Position numbers and translations under genes: made by a program | Shown: positions 31,903 to 42,400 of the stretch, one piece after another | How the letters are laid out: the number at the start of each line of letters is the position of its first letter | How positions within the stretch are numbered: the first letter of the stretch is position 1 | Notes under the pieces: generated by a model | Database searches by the model: none | What the model saw: the letters and a program-made list of their open reading frames with translations, nothing else | Told to the model about the DNA's origin: nothing | DNA from: Mytilinidion resinicola | Taxonomy: Eukaryota > Ascomycota > Dothideomycetes > Mytilinidiales > Mytilinidiaceae | Direction: 5' to 3' | DNA length: 64,000 nt | Assembly: GCF_010093595.1 (NCBI RefSeq) | Contig: NW_022985457.1 | Coordinates: 427,494 to 491,493 of the forward strand

Positions 31903-33552
31903 ATGGCAGTCTTTTCAATCTTCGAACTCGAGCAGCCATTTCAGACCGAGAAGCTAGACCAGGTCCGAACGGGCAAGGTCAAGAAGGTCTTTGGCGGCAA
32001 GGCTCTTTCTGCCATTTACAAAGTCCCCCACAAGGAGGCTATCAAAGTCTCAAAACTAGGCTGCGAAGGTGATGAACACCATTACGAATTCCATGGCGGG
32101 CCAGACAAAGCCCTCCTGCATTACTGCTCCCGACATTACGACTCGTGGAAGGCGGAGCTACCTTCAAGCACCCACCTCTTCTCCTCGGGCGGCTTCGGTG
32201 AAAATCTTGTCAGCCGCTACGCCAACGAACGGAATATATGCATTGGGGACATCCTTTCCATCGGAGAAGAGCTCATCGTACAGGTTAGCGAACCGAGGGC
32301 ACCATGTTACAAGCTTAATCATCGCTTTGAGGTGAAGGATATGTCGCTGCGGTGCCAGACTCTAGCTCGTACCGGCTGGTTATATCGGATTCTGCAAGAA
32401 GGGTCTATTCGGCCTGGCGACGAGATCAAAATGCTCAAGCGGCTGAACCCAAAATGGACTGTTGCAGCTGTGCAACACTACCTCTACATCGAAATGAATA
32501 ATGTGGATATGATGAAAGAGATTGTAGTCCTCGAAGAGCTTGGCGAAGACATCAAGAAGATCTTCCGGAATCGACTCAATAAGAAGTTCGAGGATCAGCA
32601 GGCGCGTCTCCTAGGCGACGATTCGATGGTGTTGAACACCTGGTCTGAGTACCGGATTGCAGAGAAGCAGATGGAAACCCCGCAAATTGCTTCATTCGTT
32701 CTGGAAGCGGTAGAGCCAGCCGAGTCTCCCGCGGCTGTTCAGCCCGGCTCCCACGTCCGGCTCAAGCTTGGTGGCAAGCTCGTCCGAGCTTATTCAGTAA
32801 TTGGTGGAACGGAAAACCGTTTCGAACTTGGAATCGCCTTCGATGCGAACAGTCGAGGTGGTTCGAAGTTCCTGCATGAGAAAACCAAGCGTGGCGATAC
32901 CCTCACCGTTGGGAACATAACCACCAGCTTTCCCCTATCGAAGAGAGCTGATCACCACATTATTATTGCTGGTGGAATTGGCATCACTGCCTTCCTTGCG
33001 GCAGCTCAGTTCCTGGAATCAACTGGTATGAGCTACAGCTTCCATCTTGCGGTCGCCTCAGATGTCCCTTTCCGACGATACCTGGATCCTCTCGGCGATA
33101 AAGTCACGATTTACAGCAAATTCCAGGGAAATCGAATGGACATCCCGACAGTTCTTGCCAGGGGGGATGACAATACGCACGTCTATTGCTGTGGACCCGA
33201 GCGTCTCATGGAAGGCGTCACAAACGCTGCTGAAGGAATTGGACTCCCGAAGAGCAACATTCACTTTGAGACTTTCCAAATCTCGGCCTCTGGAGATCCA
33301 TTCACTGCAGATCTCACCATTAGCAAGAAAAAGATTGAGGTAGATGCATCCAAGAGCTTGTTGGACGCACTACGAGAGACCGGGTTCGACATACCCTCTT
33401 CATGCGAAGCTGGCAATTGCGGCACGTGTCAGGTTACTGTTTGCGGGGGAAGGATCGAGCATCGGGGGACTGGCTTGACTGATGAGGAAAAGGAGAATAC
33501 GATGCTGAGTTGTGTTTCTCGGGGCATTGGGGAAGTCTCGCTGGAGCTGTAA
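31903..33552 (+). CDS. MOSC domain-ferredoxin reductase-[2Fe-2S] ferredoxin fusion
   Basis: Single exon, 549 residues from MAVFSIFELE; the in-frame ATG 25 codons upstream adds only low-complexity sequence. The order is a MOSC domain (HHYEFHGGPDKALLHY, SSGGFGENLV, and SEPRAPCYKL with the characteristic cysteine), then a YiiM-type helical region, a flavin reductase module (VRAYSVIGGT, IIIAGGIGITAFLAAAQF, VYCCGPERLM), and a plant-type ferredoxin (SSCEAGNCGTCQV with a fourth Cys in MLSCVSRG). MOSC proteins handle molybdenum cofactor or N-hydroxylated substrates. Fused to FMN/NAD and iron-sulfur modules, this should be a self-sufficient reductase. All four cluster cysteines are present. The substrate is unknown. 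The same order is known from bacterial proteins, so an origin by transfer is possible but not shown. Confidence 0.88.
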   Translation: MAVFSIFELEQPFQTEKLDQVRTGKVKKVFGGKALSAIYKVPHKEAIKVSKLGCEGDEHHYEFHGGPDKALLHYCSRHYDSWKAELPSSTHLFSSGGFGENLVSRYANERNICIGDILSIGEELIVQVSEPRAPCYKLNHRFEVKDMSLRCQTLARTGWLYRILQEGSIRPGDEIKMLKRLNPKWTVAAVQHYLYIEMNNVDMMKEIVVLEELGEDIKKIFRNRLNKKFEDQQARLLGDDSMVLNTWSEYRIAEKQMETPQIASFVLEAVEPAESPAAVQPGSHVRLKLGGKLVRAYSVIGGTENRFELGIAFDANSRGGSKFLHEKTKRGDTLTVGNITTSFPLSKRADHHIIIAGGIGITAFLAAAQFLESTGMSYSFHLAVASDVPFRRYLDPLGDKVTIYSKFQGNRMDIPTVLARGDDNTHVYCCGPERLMEGVTNAAEGIGLPKSNIHFETFQISASGDPFTADLTISKKKIEVDASKSLLDALRETGFDIPSSCEAGNCGTCQVTVCGGRIEHRGTGLTDEEKENTMLSCVSRGIGEVSLEL

Positions 33553-34137
33553 TGGTTTCATGCTAATACCACGTCTGGCTTTTTCTTCAATTTTCTGCAT
33601 CCCTCTTCTAGATATCCCAAATTTCAACGTCGGCATTCATGGTTCCCGAAGGCCGTGGTATACTAAGTCAATCTATGTGTATTCAGTCGCAGTCAATCTT
33701 TGCTGTTGCTTCCAGACTCAATTATGTGTGTACAAGAACTTGATTCTACCCAAGCTCAATCGCTCCTGTCATTCTTTTTCTACGTCTAGGAAACAGCTCC
33801 CATGTTCAAAGTCCACAACGCTCAATAAGATGTGTACCTAACATACAGACCAATAGGCTGCACCAAATTGCGTTCGTTCGATATGATGCCAGAGGTATCG
33901 TTGATGAGCTATTTTTATAGCTTCTAGAAGCTAGAGTTCTTGCCGTGTCGAGATGTTTGATAAAGCAATGGCCGACAAAGTCACGTGATTCTTATATCCA
34001 TTCATGGAGAAAAAAAGACCATTCAGGCTCCAAAGGAATGTTTATTTCTCGGACGAACTGACTAGACTACCGAAATCCCCCCTTTTGTTTCATTGGATCA
34101 TGTATGTGCATCGTCAATGGAGTGAGAAAGCAGGATC
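33553..34137. other. Convergent intergenic region
   Basis: 585 bp between the MOSC and metacaspase stops. The frame at 33512-33841 has no family features. Nothing else was seen. Confidence 0.35.
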
Positions 34138-35685
34138 TTAGAACCTCAACGGCTGGTCCAAGTCCAATTCTTTGAATCCAATGGACAATTGTGGCACTTG
34201 CTTATAATGGCTCTCGCCGAGGATCGTCCTCGTTTGCTGCAGCGACTACCCTTGATGTCAGCACAGCGAACGAGCTGACTGAAAGACAGAACATGGACTT
34301 ACATTCAAATACGTCGGATTGGGATTCCTCTTCATCGTCTCCAAGAACGCCCACGACATGGCTCCGACACTGGAACCTTGAATACTCGCATCTGCGCTCG
34401 TCTGATCATCCCGGCATCCGGAGAACATCGTCACGAACTTATGCTCCGACTTCCAATCTTCCACAAAGTTTTCTTCGCCCACACCTTCCTCCTGCTGCTC
34501 GCCACTATGCTGCAATTGCTTGAAGAATGTGTTCGCACCAGCAAACAGTTCTTTCGCCTTTACGACCTTGGCCATCGTAAAGCCACCCTGGATGAGACTA
34601 CTTGCCTCCTGCAATAGTCCTATCCCGGTCTTGACATTGTCGATCATGCTGACATTGCCGTCAGCATCGCTGTGATAGATGAACGGGAGCTCGATCGCAG
34701 AGCCGCTGTGGCAGCAGTCGAAGATGACGAAGAGCGTGCTGTTGTTGGGCAGTGCCGAGACCAAAGTGCGGTGCAGCTTATCGCTGTCAAGCTGGCCATT
34801 CTGCTCAAAATCAACCGGCACAATGGTGTCGTCGAAGCCCGATTCGCGGTCGCCGTCCGGATCCTTCACTTGGCTCCCGTGTCCAGAGTAATGCAGAAAG
34901 TTGCAAGTGTTGGGCTCGGAGATCAGCCAGTGCATTGCCGCAAGCATGTTCTTGCCCGTTGGGAAGAAGGGGCTGCGCGGGTCCGTGTTTGGGTCGTCGC
35001 GCATAATTACCTGGGACCGCTGGTCGCTAGAGTAGCCCTTTTGGCTCAGGAATTGCTTCATATTCGTGACATCTTGGTGGCAGCCTCGAAGTGCGTTCTT
35101 GCTTCCCACGTAGTTGATGCCTATCAGGAGAGACTTTCGGCGAAGTGGTTGCGGTGATTGCGCGTACGGATGGTGAGCTGTCGGGGGCGGGCCGCCCTGG
35201 TAGTGGGTTTGTCCTTGGTACTGAGGATCACCTTGATACTCAGGCTGTGGACCTCCTTGGTAGCCTTGCGGCGGGCCGCCCTGATAGCTTTGTTGCGGTC
35301 GATTCTGGTACTGAGATTGAGGGGGGCCTCCTTGGTAGCCTTGAGGAGGGCCTCCCTGGTAGCCTTGAGGGGGCCCTCCCTGGTAGCCCTGGGGAGGACC
35401 TTCTTGATATCCTCCTTGGTAGCCTTGTTGCGGTCGGCTCTGGTACTGAGATTGAGGGGGGCGTCCCTGGTAGCTTTGAGGGGGACCTTCCTGGTAGCCC
35501 TGAGGAGGGCCTCCATGATGTCCTTGTTGATATCCCTGAGACTGGTAACCACCTTGGCGTTCTTGGCCAGGATAGTTTGATGGCCCACGTCCGCTCTCTT
35601 CTGCCTGCAGTCGGGCAGCTAGCGCTTCATCATTATCGATCTGTTCCTGCTCATATCGATCGGTATGATGGTGATGGTGCGACAT
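34138..35685 (-). CDS. MCA1: Type I metacaspase with a Gln/Gly/Pro-Tyr prodomain
   Basis: Metacaspases are Arg/Lys-specific, calcium-dependent cysteine proteases linked to fungal cell death and protein quality control. Two exons on the minus strand, 35685-34303 and 34245-34138, with a 57-bp intron, give 496 residues. The prodomain starts with a His run (MSHHHHH) and consists of repeated GGPPQGYQ-like units (plus-strand DNA about 35200-35545), prion-like in composition. The p20 core has KSLLIGINYVGSKNALRGC, the catalytic His in FLHYSGHGSQVKD and the catalytic Cys in FVIFDCCHSGSA. DDQTSADA and the second-exon VPQLSIGFKELDLDQPLRF complete the p10 part. All catalytic residues are present. The gene is divergent from an intact HET gene across about 610 bp. 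Confidence 0.94.
35200..35545 (-). repeat. Prodomain coding repeat (GGPPQGYQ units)
   Basis: About a dozen 24-bp units, some expanded with SQYQ(N/S)RPQQ, lie in the metacaspase prodomain. On the opposite strand they produce long artefactual frames at 35145-35756. Unit number is likely to vary among strains. Confidence 0.85.
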
Positions 35686-36298
35686 GTTTGCAATCTTCAG
35701 ACGTCGATTGTCCCAACAGTTCACAAGAGTTAAGGTTTGAAGATAAACTTCATTAGGTTGAGTTGATCAAGGCTTGTTCTTGTTCTAGCCGAGCTTGAGC
35801 CGAAAGTTACAGAACGATGACGAGGCCTCTGCGAGTCACGTGATCGCTTAGGCCGGATATATATAGCCCGTGGCTAAGCATCACGATTCCTCGAGGATAC
35901 ACGAATTTCATCGATTATATCTGCAAGCATTGATGTTGGGGCTTCAGCTAGCAGGGGAAAACTCTCCGCTTGTTATGCATGCCCATCTGATACCGTCTAG
36001 GGTCTCATATACTTGCAAGGCTGAAATGTAACACGCTAACTGCGGGGTGTCGGGGCCAAAACACTGCCTCGATATAACCATTGCCGTCTGGCGTGTTTTA
36101 GACTGTGAGAACTTGACATTGTAACTAGCCGCGGACCAACCCAAGCGCTTAAGCTCTGATACCGGCTTTGACTGGCCAGAGAGTGCACACATCTATCCTA
36201 GCACGGTACGTTCTAAGAGCTACAAGAAGGGTGTTATTCGTAGAATTCGTATTGTCTATCCTCCCATACACTTGGATACCATATATGTGTCTTCCATC
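35686..36298. promoter_or_regulatory. Divergent intergenic region, metacaspase / HET
   Basis: 613 bp separate the two start codons and hold both promoters. A 'tatatatag' run lies near 35859-35867. No repeat element was recognised here, unlike the flanks of the other HET genes. Confidence 0.45.
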
Positions 36299-38819
36299 AT
36301 GCCAAATGTTTCTTTATGCGAGCGCTGCCTGAATATCAACTTCGGAGCTCTTCGCTACCCGACTATATCAGACATCAAGAGCATCCAAGCAAGCCAAAGA
36401 GCACCCGACAAGTTCCCCTTCAAAGTAGATGGCACTGAACGTCCCAAGAAAGTCGATCTTGGACTTTTAAGTGACATCAAGAACCGAAAGCACTGCAAGC
36501 TCTGCACAATCATCTGGCGGCAACTGCATAATCTCGAGGTGGCCTTCGAATCCGGCTCCGTCAAAGTCTACTCTGACTCCGGGCATGCTGCGCTTGGCCA
36601 GGAGGTCACGTGCCATGCGACCATTGCGTTGCATTGGGGGCTCTTCAGGTACGACGACTCATCGGATAGCCACCCGGCATTGTATCGACTGTCCATTCAT
36701 ACATATATATCACCAACCCATGAGCACAATATGCAGCCGCACATGTACATAGACCATTATTTCCAATCCTGTGATATTGGTGCTGGGTCTATCTACGTCG
36801 ACAATAAATTTCAAGACCCGCGAGAGGGAACTGATATGACGGTTTTTGGGGGTCGAAGGCGTCCGTTGCAGATTAATCTTGATTGGCTTAGACGATGGCT
36901 TTGGATTTGTGAGTACGAACATGGCGACGTCTGCGGCTCGACTTTGCCATTGGGAGAAGCATTTAAGTAAGTTCCGTATTTTCCCTTCAGCCGCAAATCT
37001 ATCTGCATAAAAACCATAGAAGCACAAACTTACCATCGCCTCAAGGATGGAAACTGTCCGATTCGTTGACGTTCGGAGTAAATCGATAAAGACATTCCAC
37101 AATGAGAGCCTCGAGGACATTCGATACATTGCCTTATCATACGTGTGGGGCAAACCTGTACCAAACAGCCCACCCGTTCTTGAGCTTACTGCCTCTTCCT
37201 CTGAAGACCTCGAAGCTGATGGAGCGCTGGACCGGATGGGAACTCCGAAAACGATTCAAGATGTCATTGACCTCGCGATTGCTCTAGGTATCCAGTACGT
37301 CTGGATTGACCGACTCTGCATCCGTCAGGACAGTAACGAAGACAAAGGGAAGCAGATCGGGAAGATGCATGCCATCTACAACGCCTCTTATATCACCGTC
37401 GTAGCTGCTGCAGGAATCGACGTCCATCATGGTCTACCCGGCTTCAGGCCAGACACGCGCCATGTCGAGCAGGAAGAAGTCCTCGTCGTCCCTCCATGCG
37501 AGACGGACTGCCGCAAAGATCATGCTCATGACACGAAGGGGATGTCTCTTCTCACATCGGCGAAGAGCTTTCTACGAGAAGAACATTACCTGGAGGACAC
37601 TACATGGAATCGCCGTGGCTGGACGATGCAAGAGCGAGTGCTGGCCCGCCGATCACTAATTTTCACAGACGAGCAGGTTTATTGGGCGTGTTCCGATGCG
37701 ACTTTCTTCGAAGACAGCTTTTGCGAGCTGGCGTTCCCGCGCTTCCAATTCTTCTCTCGGCGGAGTGCTGAACTCAATCTCAAAAGCTCCGCGCGCACTT
37801 ACTCGGAACACCGCGACCCCAAAGAGAGATCCTGGGCGACATATACCCTCCTTGTACGGCGATACTCAAAGCGCTTGCTTTCATTCGAAGGCGACGGACA
37901 TGACGCTTTTGCTGCTATTCTACAAGCTCTTGAGGCAGGGTCTGGGGAAACGTTTATATGGGGACTTCCAGCCTCCCACTTCGAACTCGGCCTGTCTTGG
38001 ACTACATTTGAAGGCCAGCAACGCCGGACAGAAGCGTCGACGCTACCGATGACCTCTCTGAAGCGCAGAGTCCACTTCCCAAGCTGGTCTTGGTTGGGAT
38101 GGGTTGGCGAAACCCACATCAACGTCAGCAACGACCGACTTGACACAGAGCAGCCGACGATCAAGTGCTATGTGCACGAGCTCTCTCCTGAAACCATCAA
38201 GATCGTTCCAGTATGGAGCATGGCCCACACAGCCACCACCTCTATAACCCACGACCTCGAGTATGCCGACGATCAGCCACGAGAGGTAACACTGGCAGCG
38301 CTACAAGAACATCTCCCATCCCTCACCCCAGCGTACCTCCGCGACGTGCCCGCCCACCACCTCCTCTTCTTTTGGGCGGCAACCGCCAGATTCCGCATCG
38401 CTCTCCGCCGCGAAGGCAACCCCGTCTCCCTCATCACCGAAGCCGCGCTCGGCTTCACCTGCATCTTCTGCCACACCGTCGAGCAGCACATCAGCGGCAG
38501 CCCCGCGCCGCCGGCGACCGCAACGCCCTTCCACCACCTAACGCCCCAAATCCTAAACGCCAAAGGCGATGTCGTGGGGACGCTTTGCCGCATGCGCGAA
38601 AAGCACTGGGCGGGCGGGAGGTATGAGACCGAGCTGCAGGAATTCATTGTCGTGGGGCGACGGCATATCGCGGAGCTGGGAGATGAGTTTCCGGCGACGC
38701 TGCTGGTCATGCAGGTGGAGCGGAAGGGGGAGGTTTGGGAGAGGGTTAACATGGGGGAGATTGAGGAAGGGGCGTGGAAGGAGGCGGGAGGGGAGTGGAA
38801 GTTGGTTGTGCTTGGGTAA
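36299..38819 (+). CDS. HET-domain (heterokaryon incompatibility) protein, intact
   Basis: HET-domain proteins trigger growth arrest or death when genetically different hyphae fuse, and more broadly act in fungal non-self recognition. Two exons, 36299-36966 and 37046-38819, with a 79-bp intron, give 813 residues. The N-terminus has paired cysteines (CERC, CKLC) common in this family. The HET domain shows IRYIALSYVWG, IQDVIDLAIALGIQYVWIDRLCIRQD, GKQIGKMHAIYNASYITVVAAAG and WNRRGWTMQERVLARR. The C-terminal third is variable, as usual, and carries no recognisable effector such as NACHT or WD40. It is the only undamaged HET gene of the three in the window. A family-A MITE lies 67 bp past its stop. 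Confidence 0.92.
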
Positions 38820-38885
38820 GTATGTAAGGTCTGAGGATACCCGCGGCATCGAGAAGCTGCGACAGGTTTAATAAGTTGTTTACCA

Positions 38886-39111
38886 CAGGACTAAGACATA
38901 TGTTTGGGCACATTTTGGAATTGCTTGGGACACCACGGCGGGCTTTAAAAACTCTGAATGAGATGTGAAGACTAACGCAGTGGAGATTAGGCTTCCTTTT
39001 GACGCAGCCAATACCTGATAGCTGGGGTGCTCTTGGCAGTGGTGTCGAGCGAGCAAAAGTGGAATCGGAGTAGTGATATATCCGCGTGCCCAAACTTATG
39101 ACCCAGCACGG
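38886..39111 (+). mobile_element. 226-bp MITE, family A, copy 1
   Basis: Ends CAGGACTAAGACATATGTTTGGGCAC and its imperfect inverted counterpart GTGCCCAAACTTATGACCCAGCACGG are about 26 bp long. The right flank is TA; the left flank is eroded. Internal sequence is shared with 55993-56218 and 60585-60813, for example 'ctaacgcagtggagattag' and 'gtggtgtcgagcgagcaa'. No coding capacity. Confidence 0.8.
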
Positions 39112-39442
39112 TACGAAGATAGCTTCAATTTCGAACATTTGTCTGAAAGCGCCCATGTTGCGTTTTAAATAAACAGAAACACACGGTACTGTTATACTTG
39201 ATCGAATCGAATTGAAGCAAAAGAGTGCTCTACAAAATCGCTGACCTCAGTCGAAGCCGCCCATTTTCACCGGCGCTCGTATGCAGAACCCCTAACCTAT
39301 GCCCCAAATCCCAATGAAGCAAACTATCCCACCAAATGCAATTTGCAGCAGTCCAACCATGCAAGCCGAATCAGAACGCCGACATACACATTCCCTCCTC
39401 GCTCCCTTATCTCAAAGCAGGTCCGCCCTGGAGATCTGCTTC

Positions 39443-42400
39443 TCAAGTATCCCTCCCCCTCCTCCCCGCATCATGTACCCTCGTCCGAATATCAAATAGC
39501 ACATCATCAAACTCCCTCTCCTCCTGGCTCCCCAACACCATCTGGCTGCAATCAGCTACGATCTTCCTCAGCTTGGCCAGTATACTACTTGGCGTGGCCA
39601 TGATCCTCCCGAGCGGTGTTCGGGCGTGGGATGGTGTAGCAGGCGCGTCTGTCGCCATGGCATCTGCAGTACGCTTGAGCGGGGTGGAGATTCTAGAGAG
39701 GAAGCGCGAAGCTTGGGACGACGCCTCTGCGTTGATTGCTGGCGCGGCCACGATGGATGGCCTTCGTATTGGCTGTTGCACTGCCTCCTGGTTCGGACTC
39801 GGCTCGTCGTGCTGCTCCCTAATCGGCGAGCTTGGAGGGTGGAACGCTGCATCCTTCAGCGCCCGGGGTGTAGGGCCAATCGCCACATGGTCGAGTTTCC
39901 TGGTAATGCTAATATGCGAACTGGTTTCCGACGGTGCGAGGGACGTCGCACGACTGATGCCCTGGCTTGCTGTTCGCTTTACCCTCTTTGGCGCCCGTGT
40001 CTCGTCGACGAGGTCGTGCGTACTGTCAGATACTGATCTACCCAGCTCTGGTACAGAAAGGCGGACGCTGCGTTTGGTGGAGCGAGTCGGCTTTTCCGCA
40101 TCTGTAGCGTCCTTCCTTGGGCGACCTGGTTTCCGTTTGGCAGGTGCTGATGAGATGGGTGGTGGCATCATTTTGTTGGATGTTGCGCTACCTTCTGTCT
40201 TGTTGTTGGGAGCAGGAGATGAGGCTGGTGTGACAACTACGCGCGGTTGCTTTTCGGCAGATGTTGATCCTAATCTGCGCGTGAGAGGCGAGTTCATGTC
40301 TACTACGATACAGTCTAGCATCTCTTCGTCATCCGCCGGGTTCACAAATGATGGCGTGCGGCGAATACTGGGAACAGGTGTCTGTCTGGGTGTTGATTGC
40401 TTCCGGACTCGTTTCGCAGCGATATCGGCCACGGCTAGTGACTCCTTGCGTTTTTGAGAAGATTTGACCGTCGCCTGTGAGCTCGATGGGGTGTTCCGCG
40501 TAGACCTAGACGACTGTGCTGGGCTGGATGGGGTATTCCTAAACGATCTCTGTATGTTGGTGGTAGAAGTCCTGCGAGGCATATCAACTGCAGTGTGAAA
40601 GCTGCTGTCTGTGGCAAGGAAGGAGTCTCCGACGCGGCTCATGTCCTCGGATGTTGCGCTTTGGTTGTCTTGCGGTACGGGTATGCTCTGATCAGGGGAT
40701 GATTGTACCGCTACGTGGACTGGCTCGGGTAGAGGAGAGGAGTCATCGAGATGTTCTAAAGTGCTCTTGTCAAGTTGCTGTTCAGCGTGTCCACGTAATA
40801 TAACGGATGGAGTACCATTAACCTCGGGGATCCGCCGCAGGTTTCCAGACGACTTTGCGGTAATGACTTCGACAGACCGCTTTTCCAAAGCTTCCATGTC
40901 CGTGGTAATTTGAGCAGCCAGCTGAGACTCAGGGTTGGGACTTGGAAGATCCTCGTCTTCTTCAGGGGTAAGGTCGTCCACCTCATTGTTGATTTCATTA
41001 TCATCCTCAACAGAGCCAGCCTGCTGAGGAGAACTAAAGGGAACCCTCGAGTCAAACTCAGTGGTTTCATGCACTTCGATCTCATCGCTAAGATCATGGG
41101 CGACGTCCTTCTCCACTTGGCGATATTCGAAACTATCCTCTACTATACCCGCAGCATCAGAAGCAGTCTCTAGAATATAGGAGCCGAGGCTCTCTTGTGT
41201 GGTTTCCATGTCAGGAGGTGACGAAGGCGGATCATCTTCAGACGGCGCTGTGACTTGGATCTTCCTAACCGCATCAGGAGTTGCCACACTGGTGTCGCTC
41301 ATGATCTGTTTGGTCCTAGAGCGGTTCCTCGGAGTTGGGGAAGACCCAACGTAATAATCCATAGGGCCAAGGGACTTGCGACCCTTCAGAGGCGTGTGTA
41401 AAGCGTCATCCGAGTCAATATTAGGTAAATCCGAGGTGAGGTTTAATCGTGTTACCCCCACTGAGGAACGTGGCAACTCTGCGACTGGGCTTGACCGAAT
41501 ATCCGGCAACATGGCGGCAGTAGCACGCTGCTTTTCCAATACCTCCAATTGCCGGTCCGTCAGAACTTGAGACTGTTGTACCATTGAATCGTTCGGCTCA
41601 GACGTAATCTCTTCGAAGTAGATCTGAGAGTCGTCATGTCGAAGACGGGCTCGTGGGAGCTGACCGAGAGGGGTTCTGCCCCTTGAAACTGATGTAGAAG
41701 CAGGAGACTTCAGCGGGGCGGTAGTAGTGATGGTAGGTAGTGTTGGTGATGTCTCTCGGACCAGGTCGGTGCTCTTCTCAACTTCGGGTTGGCTCTGTTC
41801 GACTTCTGAGTCATAGAAGGAAGCGACGGAGTCTTGATCCTCGTCATGGGGAAATGCAGGAAGTTGAAGCTCTACCATTGGAGTCAAGCGGTTTAGGGCT
41901 CGTTTGACGTTTGGAGGATATTCCAAAGTCTCTTCATTCCCAAATGTGCTGTTCCATGTCCCAACAGAGTCATTGGTCAGTTCTCTGCGACGACTGAGAA
42001 ACCCAGAAGCAACCAATGGGCTGAGAGCGCTAAGCGTCGAAGAGTCCTTTTTTGGAAGCTTCTTGAGAGCTTCGTTGATCGTTTGCCACATAGAAACAAT
42101 CGATCGATAAGTATCTGCCGTACGGTTATTCCTCGTCTGTAGCTTCCGCCCAGCATCTTGAATCCAAACAATGACGCCAGCTTGAATTCTGCGGAGATAA
42201 AGGCCTAGCAAAGAGATAGGACATTTTTGTATCGATGCAGAGAAGGCCATGATAAAGTCCTTGAAGGTCAAGACATCAACAAGATCCAGATTATCGTAGG
42301 CTGAAGAGAGTAGCACGACAACGGTTTTGTAGAATCGTTTGTATGGATCAAAGTCAGAAGTTCTGGGAGGCATTGGAGAAGCGCCCCAAAGAGATTTTCG

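Noticed and set aside
35145..35756. Long plus-strand ORFs opposite the metacaspase prodomain
   Set aside because: They arise from the antisense reading of the GGPPQGYQ coding repeats and have no family features.
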